A stretch of 64,000 nt of DNA from Brachyhypopomus gauderio (GCF_052324685.1 NW_027507046.1:1-64000); one strand, 5' to 3'; positions 53,638 through 64,000 are shown, counted from the first letter of the stretch. Notes: generated by a model not told the origin, from the sequence alone. Made by a program: numbers and translations.

Positions 53638-53710
53638 TGACCCAGATGGGACTCGAACCCACAATCCTCAGCTCCGAAGGCTGATGCCTTATCCATTATG
53701 CCACTGGGCC
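53638..53710 (-). tRNA. tRNA-Arg(TCG), unit 17, D-stem variant
   Basis: Same C12 to A change as unit 13. Confidence 0.75.
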
Positions 53711-53878
53711 ACTTTTGCTTTGCATAGTGCAGACTTTGAAGGTCTTCTCGACTATAGACTAGTTTTCAAATATATGCTGAAGTCATGCTTCTTTTGCACA
53801 TAACCATGTTGGCAAGAGCTCAGCGCATAAGAGCGTGACGTTCGGAGAAAGAAAAGAACTCTCTACATTCCTTGTCTG

Positions 53879-53949
53879 TGCGCCAGCCGGGAATCGAACC
53901 CGGTTCACAAGAATGGGAATCTTGCATGATACCACTACACCACTGGCAC
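53879..53949 (-). tRNA. tRNA-Gly(CCC), unit 17
   Basis: Reference sequence. Confidence 0.95.
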
Positions 53950-54345
53950 CCTGCGCAGCTAAACTTTAGAGGTCGCCAAAAAGTAAACACCAATCACAGT
54001 GCTTTTCCATGAGCAATTTACACATCTTTTCAAGCCAGATCACATTTTCAGCTACTGTTTCATTTTTCCATGGACCTGTCCTTGATTTGCTCAATAACCA
54101 CGTGAGACAGTACATCATGCTTTTCATTCCTCTTCGCTTCTCAGACAAACATGCCATGTAGAGGTCAACAATGTTGTACTGTTCTGCATGGGTTGACGTC
54201 TAAGGTTCTTCTCTATGGCTCATTGTTGTATGCTTTCACACTCAGCTTGTTTGCAGACTTAGCTTTACAAAGGGTCTAAAGAAAGAAGACAGAGGAAGTC
54301 TGCTGGAAAGCCAAAGAATGAGAATGTACTTTAGTCTCCAATGTA

Positions 54346-54418
54346 TGACCCAGATGGGACTCGAACCCACAATCCTCAGCTCCGAAGGCTGATGCCTTAT
54401 CCATTAGGCCACTGGGCT
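54346..54418 (-). tRNA. tRNA-Arg(TCG), unit 18, G1 to A
   Basis: Same acceptor variant as unit 10, with the 2-bp deletion in the 3' flank. Confidence 0.8.
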
Positions 54419-54586
54419 ACTTTTGCTTTGCATAGTGCAGACTTTGAAGGGCTTCTCGACTATAGACTAGTTTTCAAATATATGCTGAAGCCATGCTTCT
54501 TTGCCACATAACCATGTTGGCAAGAGCTCAGCGCATAAGAGCGTGACGTTCGGAGAAAGAAAAGTACTCTCTACATTCCTTGTCTG

Positions 54587-54657
54587 TGCGCCAGCCGGGA
54601 ATCGAACCCGGTTCACAAGAATGGGAATCTTGCATGATACCACTACACCACTGGCAC
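54587..54657 (-). tRNA. tRNA-Gly(CCC), unit 18
   Basis: Reference sequence. The flank reads AAAGTACTC rather than AAAGAACTC; the A-run terminator is kept. Confidence 0.95.
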
Positions 54658-55055
54658 CCTGCGCAGCTAAACTTTAGAGGTCGCCAAAAAGTAAACACCA
54701 ATCACAGTGCTTTTCCATGAGCAATTTACACATCTTTTCAAGCCAGATCACATTTTCAGCTACTGTTTCATTTTTCCATGGACCTGTCCTTGATTTGCTC
54801 AATAACCACGTGAGACAGTACATCATGCTTTTCATTCCTCTTCGCTTCTCAGACAAGCATGCCATGTAGAGGTCAACAATGTTGTACTGTTCTGCATGGG
54901 TTGACGTCTAAGGTTCTTCTCTATGGCTCATTGTTGTATGCTTTCACACTCAGCTTGTTTGCAGACTTAGCTTTACAAAGGGTCTAAAGAAAGAAGACAG
55001 AGGAAGTCTGCAGGCAAGCCAAAGAATGAGAATGTACTCTTTAGTCTCCAATGTA

Positions 55056-55128
55056 TGACCCAGATGGGACTCGAACCCACAATCCTCAGCTCCGAAGGCT
55101 GATGCCTTATCCATTAGGCCACTGGGCC
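55056..55128 (-). tRNA. tRNA-Arg(TCG), unit 19
   Basis: Reference sequence. Confidence 0.95.
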
Positions 55129-55296
55129 ACTTTTGCTTTGCATAGTGCAGACTTTGAAGGTCTTCTCGACTATAGACTAGTTTTCAAATATATGCTGAAG
55201 CCATGCTTCTTTGCCACATAACCATGTTGGCAAGAGCTCAGCGCATAAGAGCGTGACGTTCGGAGAAAGAAAAGAACTCTCTACATTCCTTGTCTG

Positions 55297-55367
55297 TGCG
55301 CCAGCCGGGAATCGAACCCGGTTCACAAGAATGGGAATCTTGCATGATACCACTACACCACTGGCAC
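55297..55367 (-). tRNA. tRNA-Gly(CCC), unit 19
   Basis: Reference sequence. Confidence 0.95.
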
Positions 55368-55765
55368 CCTGCGCAGCTACTCTTTAGAGGTCGCCAAAAA
55401 GTAAACACCAATCACAGTGCTTTTCCATGAGCAATTTACACATCTTTTCAAGCCAGATCACATTTTCAGCTACTGTTTCATTTTTCCATGGACCTGTCCT
55501 TGATTTGCTCAATAACCACGTGAGACAGTACATCATGCTTTTCATTCCTCTTCGCTTCTCAGACAAGCATGCCATGTAGAGGTCAACAATGTTGTACTGT
55601 TCTGCATGGGTTGACGTCTAAGGTTCTTCTCTATGGCTCATTGTTGTATGCTTTCACACTCAGCTTGTTTGCAGACTTAGCTTTACAAAGGGTCTAAAGA
55701 AAGAAGACAGAGGAAGTCTGCAGGCAAGCCAAAGAATGAGAATGTACTCTTTAGTCTCCAATGTA

Positions 55766-55838
55766 TGACACAGATGGGACTCGAACCCACAATACTCAGC
55801 TCCGAAGGCTGATGCCTTATCCATTAGGCCACTGGGCC
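55766..55838 (-). tRNA. tRNA-Arg(TCG), unit 20, two changes
   Basis: Variable-loop change plus an acceptor change at position 69 (GACACAG on the plus strand) that breaks a C-G pair. Confidence 0.75.
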
Positions 55839-56006
55839 ACTTTTGCTTTGCATAGTGCAGACTTTGAAGGTCTTCTCGACTATAGACTAGTTTTCAAATA
55901 TATGCTGAAGCCATGCTTCTTTGCCACATAACCATGTTGGCAAGAGCTCAGCGCATAAGAGCGTGACATTCGGAGAAAGAAAAGAACTCTCTACATTCCT
56001 TGTCTG

Positions 56007-56077
56007 TGCGCCAGCCGGGAATCGAACCCGGTTCACAAGAATGGGAATCTTGCATGATACCACTACACCACTGGCAC
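56007..56077 (-). tRNA. tRNA-Gly(CCC), unit 20
   Basis: Reference sequence. Confidence 0.95.
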
Positions 56078-56475
56078 CCTGCGCAGCTGCACTTTAGAGG
56101 TCGCCAAAAAGTAAACACCAATCACAGTGCTTTTCCATGAGCAATTTACACATCTTTTCAAGCCAGATCACATTTTCAGCTACTGTTTCATTTTTCCATG
56201 GACCTGTCCTTGACTTGCTCAATAACCACGTGAGACAGTACATCATGCTTTTCATTCCTCTTCGCTTCTCAGACAAGCATGCCATGTAGAGGTCAACAAT
56301 GTTGTACTGTTCTGCATGGGTTGACGTCTAAGGTTCTTCTCTATGGCTCATTGTTGTATGCTTTCACACTCAGCTTGTTTGCAGACTTAGCTTTACAAAG
56401 GGTCTAAAGAAAGAAGACAGAGGAAGTCTGCAGGCAAGCCAAAGAATGAGAATGTACTCTTTAGTCTCCAATGTA

Positions 56476-56548
56476 TGACCCAGATGGGACTCGAACCCAC
56501 AATCCTCAGCTCCTAAGGCTGATGCCTTATCCATTAGGCCACTGGGCC
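56476..56548 (-). tRNA. tRNA-Arg body with UAG anticodon, unit 21
   Basis: Second copy of the C35 to A change (plus-strand T at 56514), exactly 4,968 bp from the first, so it was copied with its block. Confidence 0.9.
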
Positions 56549-56716
56549 ACTTTTGCTTTGCATAGTGCAGACTTTGAAGGTCTTCTCGACTATAGACTAG
56601 TTTTCAAATATATGCTGAAGCCATGCTTCTTTGCCACATAACCATGTTGGCAAGAGCTCAGCGCATAAGAGCGTGACGTTCGGAGAAAGAAAAGAACTCT
56701 CTACATTCCTTGTCTG

Positions 56717-56787
56717 TGCGCCAGCCGGGAATCGAACCCGGTTCACAAGAATGGGAATCTTGCATGATACCACTACACCACTGGCAC
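56717..56787 (-). tRNA. tRNA-Gly(CCC), unit 21
   Basis: Reference sequence. Confidence 0.95.
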
Positions 56788-57185
56788 CCTGCGCAGCTAC
56801 TCTTTAGAGGTCGCCAAAAAGTAAACACCAATCACAGTGCTTTTCCATGAGCAATTTACACATCTTTTCAAGCCAGATCACATTTTCAGCTACTGTTTCA
56901 TTTTTCCATGGACCTGTCCTTGATTTGCTCAATAACCACGTGAGACAGTACATCATGCTTTTCATTCCTCTTCGCTTCTCAGACAAGCATGCCATGTAGA
57001 GGTCAACAATGTTGTACTGTTCTGCATGGGTTGACGTCTAAGGTTCTTCTCTATGGCTCATTGTTGTATGCTTTCACACTCAGCTTGTTTGCAGACTTAG
57101 CTTTACAAAGGGTCTAAAGAAAGAAGACAGAGGAAGTCTGCAGGCAAGCCAAAGAATGAGAATGTACTCTTTAGTCTCCAATGTA

Positions 57186-57258
57186 TGACCCAGATGGGAC
57201 TCGAACCCACAATCCTCAGCTCCGAAGGCTGATGCCTTATCCATTAGGCCACTGGGCC
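57186..57258 (-). tRNA. tRNA-Arg(TCG), unit 22
   Basis: Reference sequence. Confidence 0.95.
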
Positions 57259-57426
57259 ACTTTTGCTTTGCATAGTGCAGACTTTGAAGGTCTTCTCGAC
57301 TATAGACTAGTTTTCAAATATATGCTGAAGCCATGCTTCTTTGCCACATAACCATGTTGGCAAGAGCTCAGCGCATAAGAGCGTGACGTTCGGAGAAAGA
57401 AAAGAACTCTCTACATTCCTTGTCTG

Positions 57427-57497
57427 TGCGCCAGCCGGGAATCGAACCCGGTTCACAAGAATGGGAATCTTGCATGATACCACTACACCACTGGCAC
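57427..57497 (-). tRNA. tRNA-Gly(CCC), unit 22
   Basis: Reference sequence. Confidence 0.95.
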
Positions 57498-57895
57498 CCT
57501 GCGCAGCTACTCTTTAGAGGTCGCCAAAAAGTAAACACCAATCACAGTGCTTTTCCATGAGCAATTTACACATCTTTTCAAGCCAGATCACATTTTCAGC
57601 TACTGTTTCATTTTTCCATGGACCTGTCCTTGATTTGCTCAATAACCACGTGAGACAGTACATCATGCTTTTCATTCCTCTTCGCTTCTCAGACAAGCAT
57701 GCCATGTAGAGGTCAACAATGTTGTACTGTTCTGCATGGGTTGACGTCTAAGGTTCTTCTCTATGGCTCATTGTTGTATGCTTTCACACTCAGCTTGTTT
57801 GCAGACTTAGCTTTACAAAGGGTCTAAAGAAAGAAGACAGAGGAAGTCTGCAGGCAAGCCAAAGAATGAGAATGTACTCTTTAGTCTCCAATGTA

Positions 57896-57968
57896 TGACC
57901 CAGATGGGACTCGAACCCACAATACTCAGCTCCGAAGGCTGATGCCTTATCCATTAGGCCACTGGGCC
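57896..57968 (-). tRNA. tRNA-Arg(TCG), unit 23, variable-loop variant
   Basis: Pairs with unit 16 in the higher-order repeat. Confidence 0.88.
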
Positions 57969-58136
57969 ACTTTTGCTTTGCATAGTGCAGACTTTGAAGG
58001 TCTTCTCGACTATAGACTAGTTTTCAAATATATGCTGAAGCCATGCTTCTTTGCCACATAACCATGTTGGCAAGAGCTCAGCGCATAAGAGCGTGACATT
58101 CGGAGAAAGAAAAGAACTCTCTACATTCCTTGTCTG

Positions 58137-58207
58137 TGCGCCAGCCGGGAATCGAACCCGGTTCACAAGAATGGGAATCTTGCATGATACCACTACACCA
58201 CTGGCAC
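58137..58207 (-). tRNA. tRNA-Gly(CCC), unit 23
   Basis: Reference sequence, CCTACGCAGC flank as in unit 16. Confidence 0.95.
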
Positions 58208-58605
58208 CCTACGCAGCTACACTTTAGAGGTCGCCAAAAAGTAAACACCAATCACAGTGCTTTTCCATGAGCAATTTACACATCTTTTCAAGCCAGATCA
58301 CATTTTCAGCTACTGTTTCATTTTTCCATGGACCTGTCCTTGACTTGCTCAATAACCACGTGAGACAGTACATCATGCTTTTCATTCCTCTTCGCTTCTC
58401 AGACAAACATGCCATGTAGAGGACAACAATGTTGTACTGTTCTGCATGGGTTGACGTCTAAGGTTCTTCTCTATGGCTCATTGTTGTATGCTTTCACACT
58501 CAGCTTGTTTGCAGACTTACCTTTACAAAGGGTCTAAAGAAAGAAGACAGAGGAAGTCTGCAGGCAAGCCAAAGAATGAGAATGTACTCTTTAGTCTCCA
58601 ATGTA

Positions 58606-58678
58606 TGACCCAGATGGGACTCGAACCCACAATCCTCAGCTCCGAAGGCTGATGCCTTATCCATTATGCCACTGGGCC
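58606..58678 (-). tRNA. tRNA-Arg(TCG), unit 24, D-stem variant
   Basis: C12 to A; pairs with unit 17. Confidence 0.75.
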
Positions 58679-58846
58679 ACTTTTGCTTTGCATAGTGCAG
58701 ACTTTGAAGGTCTTCTCGACTATAGACTAGTTTTCAAATATATGCTGAAGTCATGCTTCTTTTGCACATAACCATGTTGGCAAGAGCTCAGCGCATAAGA
58801 GCGTGACGTTCGGAGAAAGAAAAGAACTCTCTACATTCCTTGTCTG

Positions 58847-58917
58847 TGCGCCAGCCGGGAATCGAACCCGGTTCACAAGAATGGGAATCTTGCATGATAC
58901 CACTACACCACTGGCAC
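58847..58917 (-). tRNA. tRNA-Gly(CCC), unit 24
   Basis: Reference sequence. Confidence 0.95.
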
Positions 58918-59313
58918 CCTGCGCAGCTAAACTTTAGAGGTCGCCAAAAAGTAAACACCAATCACAGTGCTTTTCCATGAGCAATTTACACATCTTTTCA
59001 AGCCAGATCACATTTTCAGCTACTGTTTCATTTTTCCATGGACCTGTCCTTGATTTGCTCAATAACCACGTGAGACAGTACATCATGCTTTTCATTCCTC
59101 TTCGCTTCTCAGACAAACATGCCATGTAGAGGTCAACAATGTTGTACTGTTCTGCATGGGTTGACGTCTAAGGTTCTTCTCTATGGCTCATTGTTGTATG
59201 CTTTCACACTCAGCTTGTTTGCAGACTTAGCTTTACAAAGGGTCTAAAGAAAGAAGACAGAGGAAGTCTGCTGGAAAGCCAAAGAATGAGAATGTACTTT
59301 AGTCTCCAATGTA

Positions 59314-59386
59314 TGACCCAGATGGGACTCGAACCCACAATCCTCAGCTCCGAAGGCTGATGCCTTATCCATTAGGCCACTGGGCT
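59314..59386 (-). tRNA. tRNA-Arg(TCG), unit 25, G1 to A
   Basis: Pairs with unit 18. Confidence 0.8.
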
Positions 59387-59554
59387 ACTTTTGCTTTGCA
59401 TAGTGCAGACTTTGAAGGGCTTCTCGACTATAGACTAGTTTTCAAATATATGCTGAAGCCATGCTTCTTTGCCACATAACCATGTTGGCAAGAGCTCAGC
59501 GCATAAGAGCGTGACGTTCGGAGAAAGAAAAGTACTCTCTACATTCCTTGTCTG

Positions 59555-59625
59555 TGCGCCAGCCGGGAATCGAACCCGGTTCACAAGAATGGGAATCTTG
59601 CATGATACCACTACACCACTGGCAC
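59555..59625 (-). tRNA. tRNA-Gly(CCC), unit 25
   Basis: Reference sequence. Confidence 0.95.
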
Positions 59626-60023
59626 CCTGCGCAGCTAAACTTTAGAGGTCGCCAAAAAGTAAACACCAATCACAGTGCTTTTCCATGAGCAATTTACACA
59701 TCTTTTCAAGCCAGATCACATTTTCAGCTACTGTTTCATTTTTCCATGGACCTGTCCTTGATTTGCTCAATAACCACGTGAGACAGTACATCATGCTTTT
59801 CATTCCTCTTCGCTTCTCAGACAAGCATGCCATGTAGAGGTCAACAATGTTGTACTGTTCTGCATGGGTTGACGTCTAAGGTTCTTCTCTATGGCTCATT
59901 GTTGTATGCTTTCACACTCAGCTTGTTTGCAGACTTAGCTTTACAAAGGGTCTAAAGAAAGAAGACAGAGGAAGTCTGCAGGCAAGCCAAAGAATGAGAA
60001 TGTACTCTTTAGTCTCCAATGTA

Positions 60024-60096
60024 TGACCCAGATGGGACTCGAACCCACAATCCTCAGCTCCGAAGGCTGATGCCTTATCCATTAGGCCACTGGGCC
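60024..60096 (-). tRNA. tRNA-Arg(TCG), unit 26
   Basis: Reference sequence. Confidence 0.95.
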
Positions 60097-60264
60097 ACTT
60101 TTGCTTTGCATAGTGCAGACTTTGAAGGTCTTCTCGACTATAGACTAGTTTTCAAATATATGCTGAAGCCATGCTTCTTTGCCACATAACCATGTTGGCA
60201 AGAGCTCAGCGCATAAGAGCGTGACGTTCGGAGAAAGAAAAGAACTCTCTACATTCCTTGTCTG

Positions 60265-60335
60265 TGCGCCAGCCGGGAATCGAACCCGGTTCACAAGAAT
60301 GGGAATCTTGCATGATACCACTACACCACTGGCAC
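60265..60335 (-). tRNA. tRNA-Gly(CCC), unit 26
   Basis: Reference sequence. Confidence 0.95.
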
Positions 60336-60733
60336 CCTGCGCAGCTACTCTTTAGAGGTCGCCAAAAAGTAAACACCAATCACAGTGCTTTTCCATGAGC
60401 AATTTACACATCTTTTCAAGCCAGATCACATTTTCAGCTACTGTTTCATTTTTCCATGGACCTGTCCTTGATTTGCTCAATAACCACGTGAGACAGTACA
60501 TCATGCTTTTCATTCCTCTTCGCTTCTCAGACAAGCATGCCATGTAGAGGTCAACAATGTTGTACTGTTCTGCATGGGTTGACGTCTAAGGTTCTTCTCT
60601 ATGGCTCATTGTTGTATGCTTTCACACTCAGCTTGTTTGCAGACTTAGCTTTACAAAGGGTCTAAAGAAAGAAGACAGAGGAAGTCTGCAGGCAAGCCAA
60701 AGAATGAGAATGTACTCTTTAGTCTCCAATGTA

Positions 60734-60806
60734 TGACACAGATGGGACTCGAACCCACAATACTCAGCTCCGAAGGCTGATGCCTTATCCATTAGGCCAC
60801 TGGGCC
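60734..60806 (-). tRNA. tRNA-Arg(TCG), unit 27, two changes
   Basis: Same pair of changes as unit 20. Confidence 0.75.
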
Positions 60807-60974
60807 ACTTTTGCTTTGCATAGTGCAGACTTTGAAGGTCTTCTCGACTATAGACTAGTTTTCAAATATATGCTGAAGCCATGCTTCTTTGCCACATAAC
60901 CATGTTGGCAAGAGCTCAGCGCATAAGAGCGTGACATTCGGAGAAAGAAAAGAACTCTCTACATTCCTTGTCTG

Positions 60975-61045
60975 TGCGCCAGCCGGGAATCGAACCCGGT
61001 TCACAAGAATGGGAATCTTGCATGATACCACTACACCACTGGCAC
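60975..61045 (-). tRNA. tRNA-Gly(CCC), unit 27
   Basis: Reference sequence. Confidence 0.95.
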
Positions 61046-61443
61046 CCTGCGCAGCTACACTTTAGAGGTCGCCAAAAAGTAAACACCAATCACAGTGCTT
61101 TTCCATGAGCAATTTACACATCTTTTCAAGCCAGATCACATTTTCAGCTACTGTTTCATTTTTCCATGGACCTGTCCTTGACTTGCTCAATAACCACGTG
61201 AGACAGTACATCATGCTTTTCATTCCTCTTCGCTTCTCAGACAAACATGCCATGTAGAGGACAACAATGTTGTACTGTTCTGCATGGGTTGACGTCTAAG
61301 GTTCTTCTCTATGGCTCATTGTTGTATGCTTTCACAGTCAGCTTGTTTGCAGACTTACCTTTACAAAGGGTCTAAAGAAAGAAGACAGAGGAAGTCTGCA
61401 GGCAAGCCAAAGAATGAGAATGTACTCTTTAGTCTCCAATGTA

Positions 61444-61516
61444 TGACCCAGATGGGACTCGAACCCACAATCCTCAGCTCCGAAGGCTGATGCCTTATCC
61501 ATTAGGCCACTGGGCC
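61444..61516 (-). tRNA. tRNA-Arg(TCG), unit 28
   Basis: Reference sequence; first unit after higher-order block B and not a UAG copy, so the seven-unit order ends here. Confidence 0.95.
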
Positions 61517-61684
61517 ACTTTTGCTTTGCATAGTGCAGACTTTGAAGGTCTTCTCGACTATAGACTAGTTTTCAAATATATGCTGAAGCCATGCTTCTTT
61601 TGCACATAACCATGTTGGCAAGAGCTCAGCGCATAAGAGCGTGACGTTCGGAGAAAGAAAAGAACTCTCTACATTCCTTGTCTG

Positions 61685-61755
61685 TGCGCCAGCCGGGAAT
61701 CGAACCCGGTTCACAAGAATGGGAATCTTGCATGATACCACTACACCACTGGCAC
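61685..61755 (-). tRNA. tRNA-Gly(CCC), unit 28
   Basis: Reference sequence. Confidence 0.95.
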
Positions 61756-62151
61756 CCTGCGCAGCTAAACTTTAGAGGTCGCCAAAAAGTAAACACCAAT
61801 CACAGTGCTTTTCCATGAGCAATTTACACATCTTTTCAAGCCAGATCACATTTTCAGCTACTGTTTCATTTTTCCATGGACCTGTCCTTGATTTGCTCAA
61901 TAACCACGTGAGACAGTACATCATGCTTTTCATTCCTCTTCGCTTCTCAGACAAACATGCCATGTAGAGGTCAACAATGTTGTACTGTTCTGCATGGGTT
62001 GACGTCTAAGGTTCTTCTCTATGGCTCATTGTTGTATGCTTTCACACTCAGCTTGTTTGCAGACTTAGCTTTACAAAGGGTCTAAAGAAAGAAGACAGAG
62101 GAAGTCTGCAGGCAAGCCAAAGAATGAGAATGTACTTTAGTCTCCAATGTA

Positions 62152-62224
62152 TGACCCAGATGGGACTCGAACCCACAATCCTCAGCTCCGAAGGCTGATG
62201 CCTTATCCATTAGGCCACTGGGCT
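62152..62224 (-). tRNA. tRNA-Arg(TCG), unit 29, G1 to A
   Basis: Acceptor variant as in units 10, 18 and 25. Confidence 0.8.
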
Positions 62225-62392
62225 ACTTTTGCTTTGCATAGTGCAGACTTTGAAGGTCTTCTCGACTATAGACTAGTTTTCAAATATATGCTGAAGCCAT
62301 GCTTCTTTGCCACATAACCATGTTGGCAAGAGCTCAGCGCATAAGAGCGTGACGTTCGGAGAAAGAAAAGAACTCTCTACATTCCTTGTCTG

Positions 62393-62463
62393 TGCGCCAG
62401 CCGGGAATCGAACCCGGTTCACAAGAATGGGAATCTTGCATGATACCACTACACCACTGGCAC
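62393..62463 (-). tRNA. tRNA-Gly(CCC), unit 29
   Basis: Reference sequence. Confidence 0.95.
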
Positions 62464-62861
62464 CCTGCGCAGCTACTCTTTAGAGGTCGCCAAAAAGTAA
62501 ACACCAATCACAGTGCTTTTCCATGAGCAATTTACACATCTTTTCAAGCCAGATCACATTTTCAGCTACTGTTTCATTTTTCCATGGACCTGTCCTTGAT
62601 TTGCTCAATAACCACGTGAGACAGTACATCATGCTTTTCATTCCTCTTCGCTTCTCAGACAAGCATGCCATGTAGAGGTCAACAATGTTGTACTGTTCTG
62701 CATGGGTTGACGTCTAAGGTTCTTCTCTATGGCTCATTGTTGTATGCTTTCACACTCAGCTTGTTTGCAGACTTAGCTTTACAAAGGGTCTAAAGAAAGA
62801 AGACAGAGGAAGTCTGCAGGCAAGCCAAAGAATGAGAATGTACTCTTTAGTCTCCAATGTA

Positions 62862-62934
62862 TGACCCAGATGGGACTCGAACCCACAATACTCAGCTCCG
62901 AAGGCTGATGCCTTATCCATTAGGCCACTGGGCC
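62862..62934 (-). tRNA. tRNA-Arg(TCG), unit 30, variable-loop variant
   Basis: Same change as unit 12. Confidence 0.88.
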
Positions 62935-63102
62935 ACTTTTGCTTTGCATAGTGCAGACTTTGAAGGTCTTCTCGACTATAGACTAGTTTTCAAATATATG
63001 CTGAAGCCATGCTTCTTTGCCACATAACCATGTTGGCAAGAGCTCAGCGCATAAGAGCGTGACATTCGGAGAAAGAAAAGAACTCTCTACATTCCTTGTC
63101 TG

Positions 63103-63173
63103 TGCGCCAGCCGGGAATCGAACCCGGTTCACAAGAATGGGAATCTTGCATGATACCACTACACCACTGGCAC
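63103..63173 (-). tRNA. tRNA-Gly(CCC), unit 30
   Basis: Reference sequence. Confidence 0.95.
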
Positions 63174-63569
63174 CCTGCGCAGCTACACTTTAGAGGTCGC
63201 CAAAAAGTAAACACCAATCACAGTGCTTTTCCATGAGCAATTTACACATCTTTTCAAGCCAGATCACATTTTCAGCTACTGTTTCATTTTTCCATGGACC
63301 TGTCCTTGATTTGCTCAATAACCACGTGAGACAGTACATCATGCTTTTCATTCCTCATCGCTTCTCAGATAAACATGCCATGTAGAGGACAACAATGTTG
63401 TACTGTTCTGCATGGGTTGACGTCTAAGGTTCTTCTCTATGGCTCATTGTTGTATGCTTTCACACTCAGCTTGTTTGCAGACTTAGCTTTACAAAGGGTC
63501 TAAAGAAAGAAGACAGAGGAAGTCTGCTGGCAAGCCAAAGAATGAGATTGTACTTTAGTCTCCAATGTA

Positions 63570-63642
63570 TGACCCAGATGGGACTCGAACCCACAATCCT
63601 CAGCTCCGAAGGCTGATGCCTTATCCATTAGGCCACTGGGCA
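63570..63642 (-). tRNA. tRNA-Arg(TCG), unit 31, first base changed
   Basis: Position 1 is T instead of G, breaking the terminal acceptor pair. Confidence 0.78.
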
Positions 63643-63810
63643 CCTTTTGCTTTGCATAGTGCAGACTTTGAAGGTCTTCTCAACTATAGACTAGTTTTCA
63701 AATATATGCTGAAGCCATGCTTCTTTGCCACATAACCATGTTGGCAAGAGCTCAGCGCATAAGAGTGTGACGTTCGGAGAAAGAAAAGAACTCTCTACAT
63801 TCCATGTCTG

Positions 63811-63881
63811 TGCGCCAGCCGGGAATCGAACCCGGTTCACAAGAATGGGAATCTTGCATGATACCACTACACCACTGGCAC
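63811..63881 (-). tRNA. tRNA-Gly(CCC), unit 31
   Basis: Reference sequence; the array continues past the window end. Confidence 0.95.
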
Positions 63882-64000
63882 CCTGCGCAGCTGCACTTTA
63901 GAGGTCGCCAAAAAGTAAACACCAATCACAGTGCTTTTCCATGAGCAATTTACACATCTTTTCAAGCCAGATCACATTTTCAGCTACTGTTTCATTTTTC

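Larger units (their letters stand above)
51508..56475. repeat. higher-order repeat block A (7 units, 4,968 bp)
   Basis: Units 14-20 carry the same ordered set of private variants as units 21-27: UAG anticodon, standard, AATACTC, ATTATGCC, GGGCT with the 2-bp deletion, standard, and GACACAG plus AATACTC. The spacing from block A to block B is exactly 4,968 bp for all these markers. Confidence 0.9.
56476..61443. repeat. higher-order repeat block B (7 units, 4,968 bp)
   Basis: Second copy of the seven-unit block. By eye it differs from block A at only a few bases, for example near the end of unit 27 and in the CTGCGCAGCT/ACAC segment, so the duplication is recent. Confidence 0.9.
42190..64000 (-). 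repeat. tandem array of ~710-bp units, each with tRNA-Gly(CCC) and tRNA-Arg(TCG)
   Basis: About 31 head-to-tail units, period 710 bp (708 where a 2-bp deletion occurs, 711 once), running off the window end. In the direction of transcription each unit holds a 5' flank, tRNA-Gly, about 168 bp of spacer, tRNA-Arg, then about 400 bp of spacer. Units 1-5 at the left edge are the most diverged; from unit 6 on they are nearly identical, as expected when unequal exchange homogenises the interior. The left edge has been truncated by transposons. Confidence 0.97.

Noticed and set aside
42190-64000. CRISPR-like regular repetition
   Set aside because: The repeat period is 710 bp with no short repeat/spacer alternation, and the host is a vertebrate.

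Overview
The window looks like a ray-finned (teleost) fish genome. The evidence is a compact vertebrate ncor1 gene rich in CA/GA microsatellites, an immune-type Ig receptor, fish-typical transposons (Tc1 with IR/DR ends, hAT-like elements, L2 and Rex1/CR1-like LINEs) and a huge tandem tRNA array. The species cannot be fixed from sequence alone.

Region 1 (1-24,384, + strand): the 3' three quarters of ncor1 (nuclear receptor corepressor 1). I could place 31 coding exons from SANT2 to the stop codon. Their phases all fit and they give about 1,845 residues. SANT2, the BCL6-binding segment, the GSI-type repeats, three nuclear-receptor interaction (CoRNR) motifs and the C-terminal SPOC-binding LSD motif are all present. 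Introns are full of simple repeats. One 146-bp (TG)n run abuts a coding acceptor.

Region 2 (25,282-33,357): a small Ig-receptor locus. A complete seven-exon gene (28,966-33,235, 236 residues) encodes a signal peptide, one V-set domain, a membrane segment and a tail with three YxN motifs. One clear and one faint decayed V exon lie nearby. A nested DNA transposon pair, a LINE 3' end and, in the last intron, a deleted Tc1 element interrupt the locus.

Region 3 (33,500-42,200): a transposon graveyard. An L2-like LINE is split by a young LTR-flanked element and by an old retrovirus-like fragment. A second, inverted L2 piece, a Tc1 transposase relic and a hAT-like element carrying a solo LTR follow. 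The hAT-like element sits in the decayed edge of the tRNA array.

Region 4 (42,200-64,000 and beyond): about 31 tandem copies of a ~710-bp unit. Each carries a minus-strand tRNA-Gly(CCC) followed downstream by a tRNA-Arg(TCG). Gly copies are almost all identical. Arg copies vary, lack a nearby T-run terminator, and in two units have a Leu-type UAG anticodon. Blocks of seven units repeat again as a 4,968-bp higher-order repeat. This array is the most unusual structure in the window.
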